This document shows positions 1-10,807 of a stretch of DNA of 64,000 nucleotides, piece after piece. The stretch lies in contig CADCXA010000009.1 in assembly GCA_902806565.1 (NCBI GenBank), positions 124,001-188,000 on the forward strand, read 5' to 3'. Positions within the stretch are counted from its first letter, which is position 1; every line of letters starts with the position of its first letter. The notes beneath the pieces were generated by a model that worked only from the letters and a program-made list of their open reading frames with translations, was not told where the DNA came from and ran no database searches. This DNA is from Hypoxylon rubiginosum (lineage: Eukaryota > Ascomycota > Sordariomycetes > Xylariales > Hypoxylaceae). Both the position numbers and the translations under genes were made by a program.

Positions 1-830
1 CAGTAATCGAACCAGTTGATGGCCTGGAGGAAAGCCTGCTCCTTGGCGAAACGCTGGTGCCTTTCGGTGGGGTCACCGCGAACGGAGAAACCGTGCTCGA
101 CATGGGAGTACACGTTGATCTGCCAAGGGTCCCCCTTTTCATTAAGCCAGTTCTCGGACATGTGGCGCATCTCTTGCGGGAAGAGCTTGTCAACTGGGGC
201 GGAAGCGATGGAGAGCGGTGCCCTAAATCCTTGGAGCTCTTCGGGCTCGACAAAGGACGGGTGCGCCATGAAGCCGGCCTGGATACCGTTCTTCTGGTGA
301 CGAGCAACGTACTACAGATATACGCATCAGCAACTATGACGGCTACGTCTCGTTCAACCAAACTATTCCAACCGTCCCCCTAGCTTGGCGCTCACGTTCT
401 TCATCTTCAACGGGCAACGGGAAATGGGGAGGAACGCACCTTGGCACCGAAACAATAGCCGACAGCACCTAGCGTGGTAACGCCCCTCTCTTCTCTGAGG
501 TATCTGATGGCAGCCTCAATAATAGGGTCGACGGCCTCGGCGGTGTGCGGGTTATCACCGTTGGTGCCGTGGGCGATCCACCCGTCGAAATCGTGGTCGG
601 GGCCGCGGTTTAGGGACAAGGCATCGCCGTTGAAAGGGTCGATGACCAGGGTCAGGTAGCCGTTGGCGGCATATTGGTCCGCCATCAGCCTGCTGTTCTG
701 CCAGATGCCGATGACGTCCGGGATATACAGGAGGGCAGCGTGCCCGTGGGCCTCGGCTAGAGCGTTGTCGGGTGTGGCTAGGTAGGCATCATATGTGCCG
801 ATTTGGATGTCCTGTCCTGTAGGCTGACCC
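1..830 (-). CDS. Dienelactone hydrolase family protein (partial; left edge cuts the 3' end, first exon unresolved)
   Basis: A cytosolic-type alpha/beta hydrolase of the dienelactone hydrolase family, which opens lactone rings in chloroaromatic catabolism; many fungal members have no assigned substrate. Exons read on the minus strand are 830-440 and 311-1, with a 128-bp intron between them. The protein carries the family segment YIPDVIGIWQNS, the nucleophile elbow GYCFGAK (catalytic Cys), an Asp in APVDKLFP and a His in VEHGFSV, so the Cys-Asp-His triad is complete. The last visible residues, AFLQAINWFDY, lie close to the usual C-terminus, so little is missing at the left edge. The first visible exon starts after an acceptor TAG at 831-833, with a GCTAAC branch site just upstream. 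The short 5' exon normally encoding the N-terminus was not found with confidence in 831-1000. The domain is certain; the start is not. Confidence 0.88.
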
Positions 831-1621
831 CTACGCGAAAAGCGGTCTACGGTTAGCCCTAGGGTCTTTCCGGGGAACGGTTGAAGAAAGGGCCGGTGGT
901 GATGCCGTGTTTTCTCTTTTCCTTATTCTCCCGCATGCCTCATACTAAGGGGGTATTCCGATACACGTCCTAGGGGGGTAGTAAGAACTCACTCATATCT
1001 GATGCCCTTAACGCAACAGTCGCTCGGAGCATACGACGCCATCTTTAGTGTTTGATCACTACAGAATTATGGATGAGGTAATTCAGGGGAGTTTGAGCGT
1101 TCTACAATAGATACGGCGGATTGGTTTCTTTAGTAGAAGACGGAAAAGAAACGGCGTGGGAAAACAGATAGGCGATGTCTCTCATAAAGTAGGTAAGAAA
1201 GGAAAGCAAAATGAATTCATCAGCAACTTACGGGCTTCAATGGAATGGAAACTTCATTCCTCCAATGCGTGCCAGCTACACCTACTAACCATCCGTCGAA
1301 GACCTTCCCTTTACTCGGCCGGATTGGCTTTAAGGTACAAGTATGTCTCCACCACCCGTTCGCGGTGTCGAGTCTACAGATAGTCCCGGCTGCGTAGTCC
1401 GCATGCGTCAAATTACCATAGATGCCAGCAAGCCGACCCGTCGCTACGTACCTACATCAACTTTTAGCCCGCGTGGACATCTACACGTACAATATCATTC
1501 AACGTGCGCATCCGTAGTTCACAATCAACTCGCATAATACCTGCAAGATCATAGAACTATAAAGCTATTATTAATAAATACCCAGGTACCTAGAACTAGG
1601 TATTACACTTGCTATCAAAGC
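831..1621. other. Intergenic region left of the dienelactone hydrolase
   Basis: This stretch should contain the first exon and promoter of the dienelactone hydrolase gene (minus strand). Short open frames here have no recognisable protein character. No RNA gene or repeat was recognised. Confidence 0.5.
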
Positions 1622-3229
1622 TCACCCACTTCTCCATCCCTTCCGACGGACCCCGTCCAAAGGTATCTTAGGATTCGCCGACCCGCCCCGCTCTGGCTCT
1701 GTCGATAGCGGTTCTAGGTAGCTTGCTCTTTGTCCCGACGCTTCGTCAACACCCCCGCGTTGGGAAATTTCGGGCTGTGGTCTCGGCGATGGCCAGAATG
1801 GGATCCAAGTCCTATTCCTATGTTCGGCCGAAGTACGACTCTCCCGGCTGGGCCGTCCGACCAGGAGAGTTGACGTCGACGTAGCCGTCCCGGGATTCGC
1901 GAGGTCTAGCTGTGTGCCTGCTTTCGATGACGGCGATCTTCCGGAGCCTATCCAAAGGCGTAGGGCCTGCGTTGGCGTTATTAGAGGTGTCTCGGTCCTC
2001 AAATCCTCTTGCGCCAAGTCCCTATGGACTGGCACGTTTCCCGGCGTGGCACTGGTTTCATCCGTACTTGGGCGAGCTCGGGATGAAGATAGGCTCCGCT
2101 GGTGCCGTCTCTGTTGCTTCCGCCCCAAAGGTTTCGATGCTTCTTGACTGGCCCTGCTGTGCTGCTGAGGAGTTCGTCTTTCTATTCTCTCCGGCTGCTT
2201 AGGTGCTCGCTGCTTCCGCCCGGTGCCTTTCCCAGATCTATTCCATATACCCTTAATCCCACTCTTGTAGGCGTCCTTCGCGATTCCATTTCTTGGGCGG
2301 CCGCTTCCACTACGGTCCTGAACGCTCTTCCGAGCCCGATGCGGTTCGGCCGACACCGTCAGATCTTCATCTTCCTCGTTCGCCTTTGAGGTTCGTTCCA
2401 TAACGCCATACCCACCCCGTCGATCGTGTGCGCTTCTTTGTTTCTTGAAAGGCCACCACGACCTGTGCGTAGACACAGTGGTCGGTAGCTGATTTGGGGA
2501 TATCGAAGTCGCTGTGGATGGACTTGTGTTGGAAGTTTTCCCTTGGCGCTTATTTTGCCCTAGCATACTACGGAACTCGATTCTACGCCGGCTCGGAATG
2601 ATGTTCTCGTTCTGCGGTCCCAGGACGCATTTCGATTCGTTTCCCTCTCGGGGCGTAGCAATGGGTGCGCTGTCGTGAGAGGAATTTAGACTAGACCCGT
2701 CCGTAGGAACGTCTCGTGATCGGTCGACTGTCCTCGGTGTTGTCACTCGCTGGGCAGTAGCTCGTTCTGCTTGACGCGAGGGTCCTTTCGGTTGGGGCTG
2801 GTTCATTGATTTTTTTGCGACAGTTTCCTCGGTCGTTTCTTTAGTTGGCCTTCCAGTAGTCTCTCCAACGCCAGTGTCGTAAGGATGCGTGCTTTCTCCG
2901 GGCTTGGTTTTCGCAGCCACGGATTTGCGTTTTCGAGAGGTTTCAGACAACGACAAATCGCTCGGTCGTTTTTGCTTCCTTGCCTCGATCAATTCCACCT
3001 GATGGTCGATGTCGTCCTGCCAAGATTCAATCTTCATGTTGATCCAGAGAAGGGGAATCGAAATTACTTCGAGCGCCTTGACTCGTCGCGATTTCGGCTT
3101 CTCCTTCTGCTCTCCCTCCCTGAGTACTCGGGATTCATATATCGTTTGTTGAGTCGGCCACCGATATCTGTAGTCAACGACGGCTTTTTTCTTGTTCTTC
3201 CGGTGTCTCCCCATTATGGCGCTCCGCAT
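1622..3229 (-). CDS. Hypothetical basic, low-complexity protein (535 aa)
   Basis: I do not recognise this protein. It is one uninterrupted 535-codon frame, far longer than expected by chance at this base composition. The start used is the first ATG; a second ATG five codons on (MGRHRKNKKK) is an equally good start. The N-terminal 110 residues look most ordered: a Lys/Arg-rich head, then a hydrophobic-to-amphipathic stretch around residues 50-80 (ALEVISIPLLWINMKIESW) that could be a helix. The rest is rich in Ser, Arg, Thr, Pro and Lys and is probably disordered, with many dibasic clusters that suggest nuclear or nucleic-acid association (inference only). No introns are needed. It could be a lineage-specific protein or, less likely, an open frame kept by chance. 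Confidence 0.5.
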   Translation of the reverse strand: MRSAIMGRHRKNKKKAVVDYRYRWPTQQTIYESRVLREGEQKEKPKSRRVKALEVISIPLLWINMKIESWQDDIDHQVELIEARKQKRPSDLSLSETSRKRKSVAAKTKPGESTHPYDTGVGETTGRPTKETTEETVAKKSMNQPQPKGPSRQAERATAQRVTTPRTVDRSRDVPTDGSSLNSSHDSAPIATPREGNESKCVLGPQNENIIPSRRRIEFRSMLGQNKRQGKTSNTSPSTATSISPNQLPTTVSTHRSWWPFKKQRSAHDRRGGYGVMERTSKANEEDEDLTVSAEPHRARKSVQDRSGSGRPRNGIAKDAYKSGIKGIWNRSGKGTGRKQRAPKQPERIERRTPQQHSRASQEASKPLGRKQQRRHQRSLSSSRARPSTDETSATPGNVPVHRDLAQEDLRTETPLITPTQALRLWIGSGRSPSSKAGTQLDLANPGTATSTSTLLVGRPSRESRTSAEHRNRTWIPFWPSPRPQPEISQRGGVDEASGQRASYLEPLSTEPERGGSANPKIPLDGVRRKGWRSG

Positions 3230-4072
3230 ATGTGATATGTGTTAGGGGTGATACTTGGCTGTTTTGAAGGCGGCATTGCGCGAGCCGGAAGACGCTACGC
3301 GCAAGGCCGAGAAGTCTATCTCACAACTATGCCCTTGCATAGGTACATAAATCGCAGCTTGGTAAATGCTCATGTAGCAGTCAGTGATGAGAAGACGCGG
3401 CTCCGCTTGAAGACTATCGGACGTAAGTCCGGATAGGTCATGTTAGAAGATAATCGGTATTTGTATAAACCCAGTCTTCGTTTTTACTCATTCGAATATC
3501 AGCATCATGGACGTACACTCGAAAGAGGGTTCTCAAATCTCGTTATCAAGATCAAAATATTAGGAATAATAACTATAACTAAGAAAAAATTCAGAAATGT
3601 TCATGTTTTCGTTTATTGCACACGTAGCCACCTAGACTCATGGGTAGATATGTAGAAGGCACATGTGGATACGAAACGGTAGTTACATATAGTTCTGGAA
3701 TCTACGACATACCGCAAGACTCGGGTCAGTTATTTCGATGGTTTCGCCTTCCACGAAACCACCACAGGAACATCCGGGTAAAGGTGGTTCCTACATACTT
3801 GGGTAGGTTAGGTAGAGAAGAGGGCAAGGCGCCTACCTCCTACATGTATCTACGCTTAGGATGAGGTAGGATGTATGCTGTTTCAGTTTATACATTGAAT
3901 TAAACAAAGTCGGTATGCACATATATATATCAGGTACCGTCACATCCTCTCCGGTCTAATATCCATTCAACTTACACGCCCCCTGCCTAACGACCGACCG
4001 CATGATCTACTTCATGCTTTAGGGTTCATTAACCACCTCTTAGATTTCATCTAAGAAATCTCATGTCGGCAA
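3230..4072. other. Intergenic region, no gene seen
   Basis: This holds the upstream region of the minus-strand 535-aa gene and the 3' flank of the membrane-protein gene at 4073. Short open frames on the plus strand (for example 3440-3655) lack protein-like composition. A short AT-rich patch lies around 3540-3600. Confidence 0.5.
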
Positions 4073-5437
4073 CTAGGCTAGCTCAGCTCGATTATAGCCA
4101 GTCCCAGCGGCTGGTGTATTAGGCGCCTCAACGGGTGAAGTCTGCACCATCGGCTCCTGGTATTTAGGCCGGCCTGTGAAGTCATATTGTGGTATTGGAG
4201 CGTATGAACCCTGAGGAGGAGGGAGGTTGGAAGGAGGTATGCCGGACCCGAGCAGTTCCTGTGGCCCTGGTGGCGTAGGCGGTGGTGCCGGAGTCTTAGG
4301 GTTCTTCTGTTGATACCTCTTAAGGAAGAGAACCCCAAGAACTATCAGCGCAATCACAGCGACACCACCCACAACGCCTCCAACAATAGCTCCTACGGGG
4401 GTTGCCGAACTGTTACTTGTTGGCGCTGAGTCGTCACCAGCAGGAGACGTTATAGCGGGAGACGTTATCACGGCAGTTGAAGACGCGGTTGCTGAATCGC
4501 TCGTTGCTAAAAGCAAGCTGGTACTTTCTGACATTTTCAACGACGAAGTCGAGGTCGAAATATCGTCTGTTGTTGACGATGCCGCGCTAGTGCTAGAGAT
4601 CAAGCTCAACGGGGTGGCTAATAACTCGAATGTTCGACTTCTACTCTGAGAATCGCAGTCCCACGCAGTGAAGGTAGAGTCGCTTGTCTTCAAAGAAAAG
4701 AATCAGCGTTTCTGTCTCTCATGAAACTATAGGGAAGATCCAGGGCCGGTCCGTATAGCTTTGGAAGATCTTCAGGGCATTCAAACACATATTTTATGGA
4801 AAATGCTAGTCACCGCATAGGGTGAATAAACCTCCACACGGCCGAGCTGTTACTTACGGATAATAGCCAAGTGATGCAATACGGGAGTGCTGATTGACTA
4901 TAGGACGGACGGATGGTTAGTACATACGCAGAATTCCCTATTATGAAGAGAGGTAGGTAGGTAATGGCTTACCAGCACCGCGTATGCGACATAGTGCCAC
5001 AGACACTTGTCGGGTCATAGTCGTCGCATTGGGTCCAGAAAGTAGACGAGCATGCTTTCAACCCGTCGGTACAACAACCTCTATAGTCGCCTATGTTCTC
5101 GCATGTTCCGATGCTAGAATAGCACTTATAGGTGATCGCAGCTATAGCCTTGGGTCAGTTAAGTACCAGACGAAGGCTATCTTGGTTATCCAAGGAGTAA
5201 GCTCCTACAGTCAAGAGCGCCAAACCCGCAGGTATCGTGACCCATGTCATAGTCCTGTCGCCTTAGGAGCTCCGCAGACGCGTAGTACTCTGGAGCCGGG
5301 GTAGGCGCCGAGTGTCGCACGCCCGCAAACGCGCCATCTTCAACTTGCGTAGGGATGGGCGGGAGAAGGAGTTTCGACGCTGAAGCTACGAGGAGGCCAT
5401 CAAGCCGAAGAAGAAAGGAGAACAATGCGCGTCCCAT
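4073..5437 (-). CDS. Secretory-pathway single-pass membrane protein, Cys-rich ectodomain and Ser/Thr stalk (Mid2-like architecture)
   Basis: Predicted plasma-membrane or wall-associated protein, with the architecture of fungal Mid2/WSC-like surface sensors, though no specific orthologue is recognised. Four exons on the minus strand close in phase: 5437-5209, 5141-4973, 4897-4858 and 4687-4073, giving about 350 aa. In order it has a hydrophobic signal peptide (MGRALFSFLLRLDGLLVASA), a Cys-rich ectodomain (DTCGFG, then CYSSIGTC, GCCTDG, TQCDDY, CGTMSHTRCC, LPYC, AWDCD), a Ser/Thr-rich stalk, one membrane helix (GAIVGGVVGGVAVIALIVLG) followed by the stop-transfer LKRYQQK, and a Pro-rich cytoplasmic tail of about 80 residues. 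The 40-nt third exon fits the Cys spacing and both phases. The first donor (GTAGGA) is weak, so that junction is the least certain. The tail could be a signalling interface, by analogy only. Confidence 0.78.
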
Positions 5438-6840
5438 GGAGTCTGGAGTTTGCCGTCAGCGCGCGGGGGTGTTAATAGGATCTACAAATAGATATATCGA
5501 ACTGAGCAAAACTTGAAAAAGATGAAAAAGACATTCAGGTTAAGATTGCGAAGACCTTCAGCTTAATGCCAAGATGACGGGCATTTTCAGCTCTCTGGGG
5601 CACCCTATTCTCCTTCATCACCCTGTCCCTATTCCACCACCTAAATCGCACTGTCGTTAACGCAGATGCGCACGATGGCGTAGGGGCTAGCGGCGCTAAG
5701 TAGCTGCCTACCTAAGTCACCGCCATTGAAGCGTCGGGAAATATCGTCTTTAAATCCTGATTGGGACACGAACTCCGTCTTTTAAGCCCTAATCACATTA
5801 ACAGCAACCTCGGAATCTGCTTTATCGTTTCAGGATGGCCCGTATTTGCGGTCCGTCACCGAGCTTAAAGACTCTAAGAGCTGAATGAATGTCTGTACGT
5901 ATTGCCAGTCTTCAGACTCACTGCACGAGGCTGCCTCCCAAAGTGCCTCAAAAATGCAGCATTTATGCCCACCGGGGATTTGATAATTGGTCCGGAACTT
6001 CAACCTTTCGTCCGTGTTCACCGGATTCCATAGGAGAGAGGTACGGAACTGGGGGCCGCGGGCGAGGCTAGAATATCGAACTCATCGAGAGTTCCGAGCG
6101 AAGACGCATCATGGTACTACGTCCTGTTTATACGTATGAGCGAAGGAGCCTGGTACATAGTCTATGATAGTCTCGCTGAGTTCTTTGATCGTACTAGCTG
6201 CCATGTTGCCCAAGTTAGATATATCGTCCAGGTATAAACAAAGCAGCGTATAGGCAGACTTTTGGAATATATAGGTAGGTAGGTAGACTTGTCGATGCTC
6301 ACGAATGTTGCAAAATTACACATGAGATGCCTTGGGCTGGGATATATGAACCAATGGGCCGGGAGCTGTCTTACCTTGACCGAAGCCAACGTGCCTAACG
6401 CAGGTCTCAGACACCCGAGGTCTTAGAAGTGTAATTAGAACCATTAGAACCACACCGTGAGTCTAGATGATTGCGTCGTGTATCGGCTAGAAAAGATAAG
6501 TAGTACTGAACGTAGTTTCGCATGCTGCGGCTTCCTTCTCTTCTTTCTTGTCTCTTCTCCTTTTCTTTCTAGTATTATTTATATGGTGCATTCCGAGATG
6601 TCTAGGACAGCAATACTCTTTGAAGGATTTAGAGGATGGGTCTTCCCGTTAGGTTCAACGGCAACTCGACTATTCAATCTCGATTCTTAAGAGATGGGGG
6701 GGCTGACAGTGCTACATGTCGAGTTCAAGGCATTGATACAAGCCACACTGTTGCTCCCCGGAAGCATGACCATTCATTTATAGCGTAGTGGTTATAGTGG
6801 TTATGGGAGTGCAACCTCCAAAGAATAGGGGAAAGAGACA

Positions 6841-6868
6841 GTGCTGTGCCAGTGCTGTGCCAGTGCTG
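6841..6868. repeat. 11-bp tandem repeat, about 2.5 copies
   Basis: The unit GTGCTGTGCCA occurs twice exactly (6841-6851, 6852-6862) followed by the first six bases of a third copy. It is a simple intergenic minisatellite with no evident function. Confidence 0.8.
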
Positions 6869-7072
6869 AGTTGGAGCCATTAGAAATGCTTGGGTCCACG
6901 CGTTTACTTATCAGTCTTATCTTAGGCACCGTCTAAAAATTTCACGCGACGAAAACCGAAACCCCGCCTAAAAAATTTGGGAATAAATATATTTTTTTTC
7001 CTACCCTATTATTGCCTAAAAGTTAACATTGTCTACAACGTTAGCAAGACAATAAGGATTCTCGACCTTGGA

Positions 7073-7096
7073 CCTCGTCGTGGACCTCGTCGTAGA
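7073..7096. repeat. 12-bp direct duplication upstream of the importin gene
   Basis: GGACCTCGTCGT is present twice head to tail, about 150 bp before the importin start codon. It lies where a 5' leader or proximal promoter is expected. No known factor site was recognised in it. Confidence 0.7.
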
Positions 7097-7241
7097 CCTA
7101 AGGTCATCGATGCAATCCAGTCCTTCGTTTCGTTATATTATCTAGCCGTTGCTAGAAGTTCTACGCCAACTCTATCGCCCAACCCCCCTCGCCTACGACC
7201 AACCATAGAAGCCTCACAACATTGTCGACAGCTTGCCTATC

Positions 7242-10200
7242 ATGGACCAGCAAAAGCTCGTTGAGCTTCTTCAAGCATGCCAGATTCGTAAGTGCCATTG
7301 AAAACTATCAAGATCGTTGTCACGAATGGAGGACTAACATTTCTTCGCCCTGTAGCTGATACACAGAAGGTCAAGGCCGCAACGGCCGAGCTACGAAAGA
7401 ACTTCTACCCTCACCCAGATTCCTTGATTGGCCTACTCCATATCATCGTTTCCCACTCCGAGGCCACCGTTCGCATGCTTGCCGCTGTCCAGGCCCTAAG
7501 ACTCGTTCCCAAGCATTGGAAGAACGTTGCAGCCGACCAGAAACCTGCCGTGCGCAGCGAGCTTCTCCAGGCTATCGTCCGAGAGCAAGATGCGAAGTGC
7601 CGTCATGGCCAGTCCCGCGTCATCGCCGCCATTGCGACTTTCGATTTCAACGAAAAAGAATGGAGCGACTTGTTACCCGCCGTCGTGCAATTAACCACTT
7701 CAGACAACGTCGCGCATCGCGAGGTCGGCTCTTATATAACCTTCAGCTTGCTGGAAGCGAACCCGAGCTACTTTGAAGACGAACTCCCTAGACTGTTCGA
7801 GCTCTTTGCCAAGACCATCAGAGATCCCCAGAGCCGCGACGTCCGAGTCAATACCATGTTATCCATCAGCGCCGTGTTAATGTTGATTGATGCTGACGAG
7901 GATGCGCAAGCCGCGGATGCCGTCCAGGAGTTTGTCCCCGCCATGGTCGACGTCCTGAAGGATGCTGTCGACAACGGCGATGACGAGAGAATACAGCAAT
8001 CCTTCGAGGTCTTCCAGTCATTTTTGGCCTACGACTCTTCCTTGATTTCTCGCTACTTCAAAGACCTGCTCCAGTTTATGCTCGACATAGCCATTAACAC
8101 CAGCGCGGATGATGATGTGCGGAATCAGGCCATATCATTCCTCGCCGAGTGCACGAAATATCGCCGGCTAAAGATCCAAGCTATCCCTGACATGGGTGCT
8201 CAGCTCATGAGGAAGGGCTTGGTGATCTTGTCCGAGTTGGCCGATGACGATGACGACGACGAGACCACACCTGCCAGATCGGCATTGTCTCTGATAGACC
8301 AGCTAGCTTCCAATCTGCCGCCACGACTTGTCATCGTTCCCTTGCTAGACGAATTCCCCAAGTACGCCAGCTCTCAGAATTCGGGGCAGCGTAAGGCTTG
8401 CGTTCTGGCTCTTGGCACATGTGCGGAGGGCGCACCTGAATTCATGTCTACACAGATAAAATCTGTCATGAATCTAGTGCTTAATCTTCTTAAGGATCCC
8501 GAGCAAGGCGTTCGCTACGCCGCTCTTATAGGGCTCATACGCCTGGGCGAGGACCTGTCCGATAGCATGTCGCCTCACCACGACGACATCATGAACGCCT
8601 TGGTCCTCAATTTAGATGCGGCAAGCGGCAACGAATCCGACGAGAAGAATGCCGAGATCATTCGATCCGTCTGTGGCGCTATCGACTCCTTAGCCGAGGG
8701 CTTTGGACCTGATATCATGGCCAAGTACGGAGACAGCATGATACAGCGTATCGGGACATTCCTGTCGCATCCGGACCCTAAAGTCAAGTCTTCAGCGGCG
8801 GGCGCGCTCGGTGCTATTGCCGTCTCGATCAAGAGCTCGTTCAATCCTTACCTCAAGCAGACCATGGAGGCCATGTCATCATACCTTATGGCCGAGAGCG
8901 GGGAAGAGGAACTGGCGCTACGAAGCTCCATCTGTGACTCTATGGGCCGTATTGCTGTCGGTGTTGGCGCTCAAGAGTTTAGCCCGTACGTTATGCCGCT
9001 ATTGATGGCCAGCGAGAAAGCCCTCCACCTTGACAACCCCCGCCTCCGAGAGACGACTTTTATACTATGGAGTCAACTCGCTACGGTCTACGAGGGAGAC
9101 CTTGGCGAGCCTCTTGCGGGGATCTTCAAGGGCCTCTTTGATAGTCTCGAGCTTGAGGAAGAAGAACTTGAGCTAGATGTTCCCGAAGACCAACAAGGCC
9201 TTGTCGATGACGAGATCGTCCTGCAGGGAAAGAGGATCAAAGTCAAGAGCGCGTATGCGGACGACGACGACGATGACGATATCATCGATGAAGACGACGA
9301 GGATGATGATTGGGACGACTTTGTCGGCGTATCTGCGCAAGCTCTGGAAAAAGAAATCGCGTTGGAGGTGCTGGGCGACGTCATATACGCCGCCAAAGAA
9401 AAGAGCGCCCCTTACATCGAAAAGGCCGTAGAACTTGTAGCTCCCTTTGCGGAACACACCTATGAGGGTTGCCGCAAGACTGCCATTGGGACTCTTTGGC
9501 GGACGTACGCCTGCGTATGGGAAGTCATGGAGAAACAGACTGGTCGCAAGTGGGAGCCAGGTCTGCCATTGAAGTTCGAACCAGTTGCGCAAGTTGCCAA
9601 ACTAGGCGAGATCGTTTCTACCGCCACGCTACATATCTGGCTAGAGGAATCCGATCGGTAAGTACTCTCTTTTTTTCACGTCAACTCCCGCGCTATACGC
9701 CAATCCCAATGATGACTACTATACGTTATACCCAGCTCACTCAGACGCTTCTGGCGGTTGCTGAGAACACGTAATCAAGATCTGAATGGAACTATCCCTA
9801 ATTACATTTTGGCATATAAAAGCTAAAGCGAGACGGTTGCTGATATCCTCCACAGGGACACTGTCACAGAGATTAACCGGAGCGTCGCCTCTACGCTCAA
9901 GACTTGCGGCCCTGCGATACTGGGACAGAAGGACATGATGGAACAGATAATAACAGTACTTGGCACGCTCATTACCCGAGCGCATCCCTGCCAACTAGAC
10001 CTCGGCGAGATAGAAGAGGACCCGGCGGTTCAAGGAAGCTCGGAATGGGATTGGCTAGTTGTGGACACCGCGCTCGACGTCCTGATCGGCCTCGCCTCTG
10101 CTCTAGGTGCGCAGTTTGCTGAGGTCTGGAAGGTCTTCGAAAAGCCCATCACCAAGCTCCTCAGCTCCAACGAGGCGATCGAGCGCTCGACTGCCGTTGG

Positions 10201-10807
10201 TGTAGTAGCTGAATGTGTTGCCTACATGGGTAGCGCCGTTACGCCTTACACCTCTACTCTATTGCGTCCGTTATTGCATCGTCTTTCGGATGAGGACAAA
10301 GAGACCAAGTCGAACGCGGCGTACGCAACTGGTCAGCTTGTGTACCACTCCGAAGACGCCAATACATACTTGCCAGCATATAGCGAGATCCTTGGGAAGC
10401 TAGAGCCCTTGCTCCAGATCAAGGACGCTCGTTTGCAGGATAACGCGGCCGGCTGCCTATGTCGTATGATCTTAGCGCACCCCGACCAAGTTCCGATCGC
10501 AGACGTGCTGCCCGCGCTCGCCGACCTACTTCCTCTCAAGGAGGACTATGAGGAAAACAAACCGGTCTACCAATGTCTGCACAAACTTTGTAAGTTCGCA
10601 GTAGCCATGCGTCGGCTCTAGTCACCCTGTCTGCTCCTAAGATATGCTAATTTCCGTTCCTTAGATGTGCTCTCCAACCCGACGGTGCAAGAGCTTACAC
10701 CCAAGCTTCTCAACGTATTCCAGCAGGTTCTTGGCCCGCCCGACGAGCAGCTGGAGCCGGAAACGAGAGAAGTGGTGCAGGAGATGGTGCGTATCCTAAC
10801 AAAGTGA
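7242..10807 (+). CDS. KAP123: Importin-beta family karyopherin (Kap123/importin-4 type)
   Basis: A nuclear transport receptor that binds cargo in the cytoplasm and releases it on RanGTP in the nucleus; Kap123/IPO4 proteins import ribosomal proteins and histones. Exons 7242-7287, 7356-9657, 9856-10589 and 10665-10807 close in phase and give about 1,074 aa, near the family size (yeast Kap123 is about 1,110). The start MDQQKLVELLQACQ and the following ATAELRKNFYPHPDSL are typical of the family N-terminus. The body is a series of HEAT-repeat helices, such as GVRYAALIGLIRLGEDL and VKSSAAGALGAIAVSIK. A strongly acidic loop with two Asp runs (around 9260-9325) matches the acidic insertion of importin-beta proteins. 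The introns carry GACTAAC, GCTGAT and TGCTAAT branch sites. The choice of Kap123 over other karyopherins rests on overall resemblance, not an alignment. Confidence 0.9.

Larger units (their letters stand above)
5438..7241. other. Intergenic region between divergent genes
   Basis: This 1.8-kb space separates the minus-strand membrane-protein gene from the plus-strand importin gene, so both promoters lie here. Minor tandem repeats occur at 6841-6868 and 7073-7096, and a TAGG run lies at 6271-6287. No RNA gene was recognised. Confidence 0.5.

Noticed and set aside
16..383. Plus-strand open frames at the left edge
   Set aside because: They are antisense to the dienelactone hydrolase exon, whose minus-strand translation matches the family through its catalytic His.
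1912..3235. Plus-strand frames opposite the 535-aa hypothetical protein
   Set aside because: They are shorter, overlap each other in different frames and have no better composition than the minus-strand frame.
5830..6021. Minus-strand 63-codon frame with somewhat protein-like composition
   Set aside because: It begins only at a GTG, has no recognisable motif and no neighbouring exons with matching phase; at most a gene relic.
9088..9592. Antisense frames with long Ser or hydrophobic Val/Ile runs
   Set aside because: They are shadows of the Asp/Glu-rich acidic loop of the importin gene.
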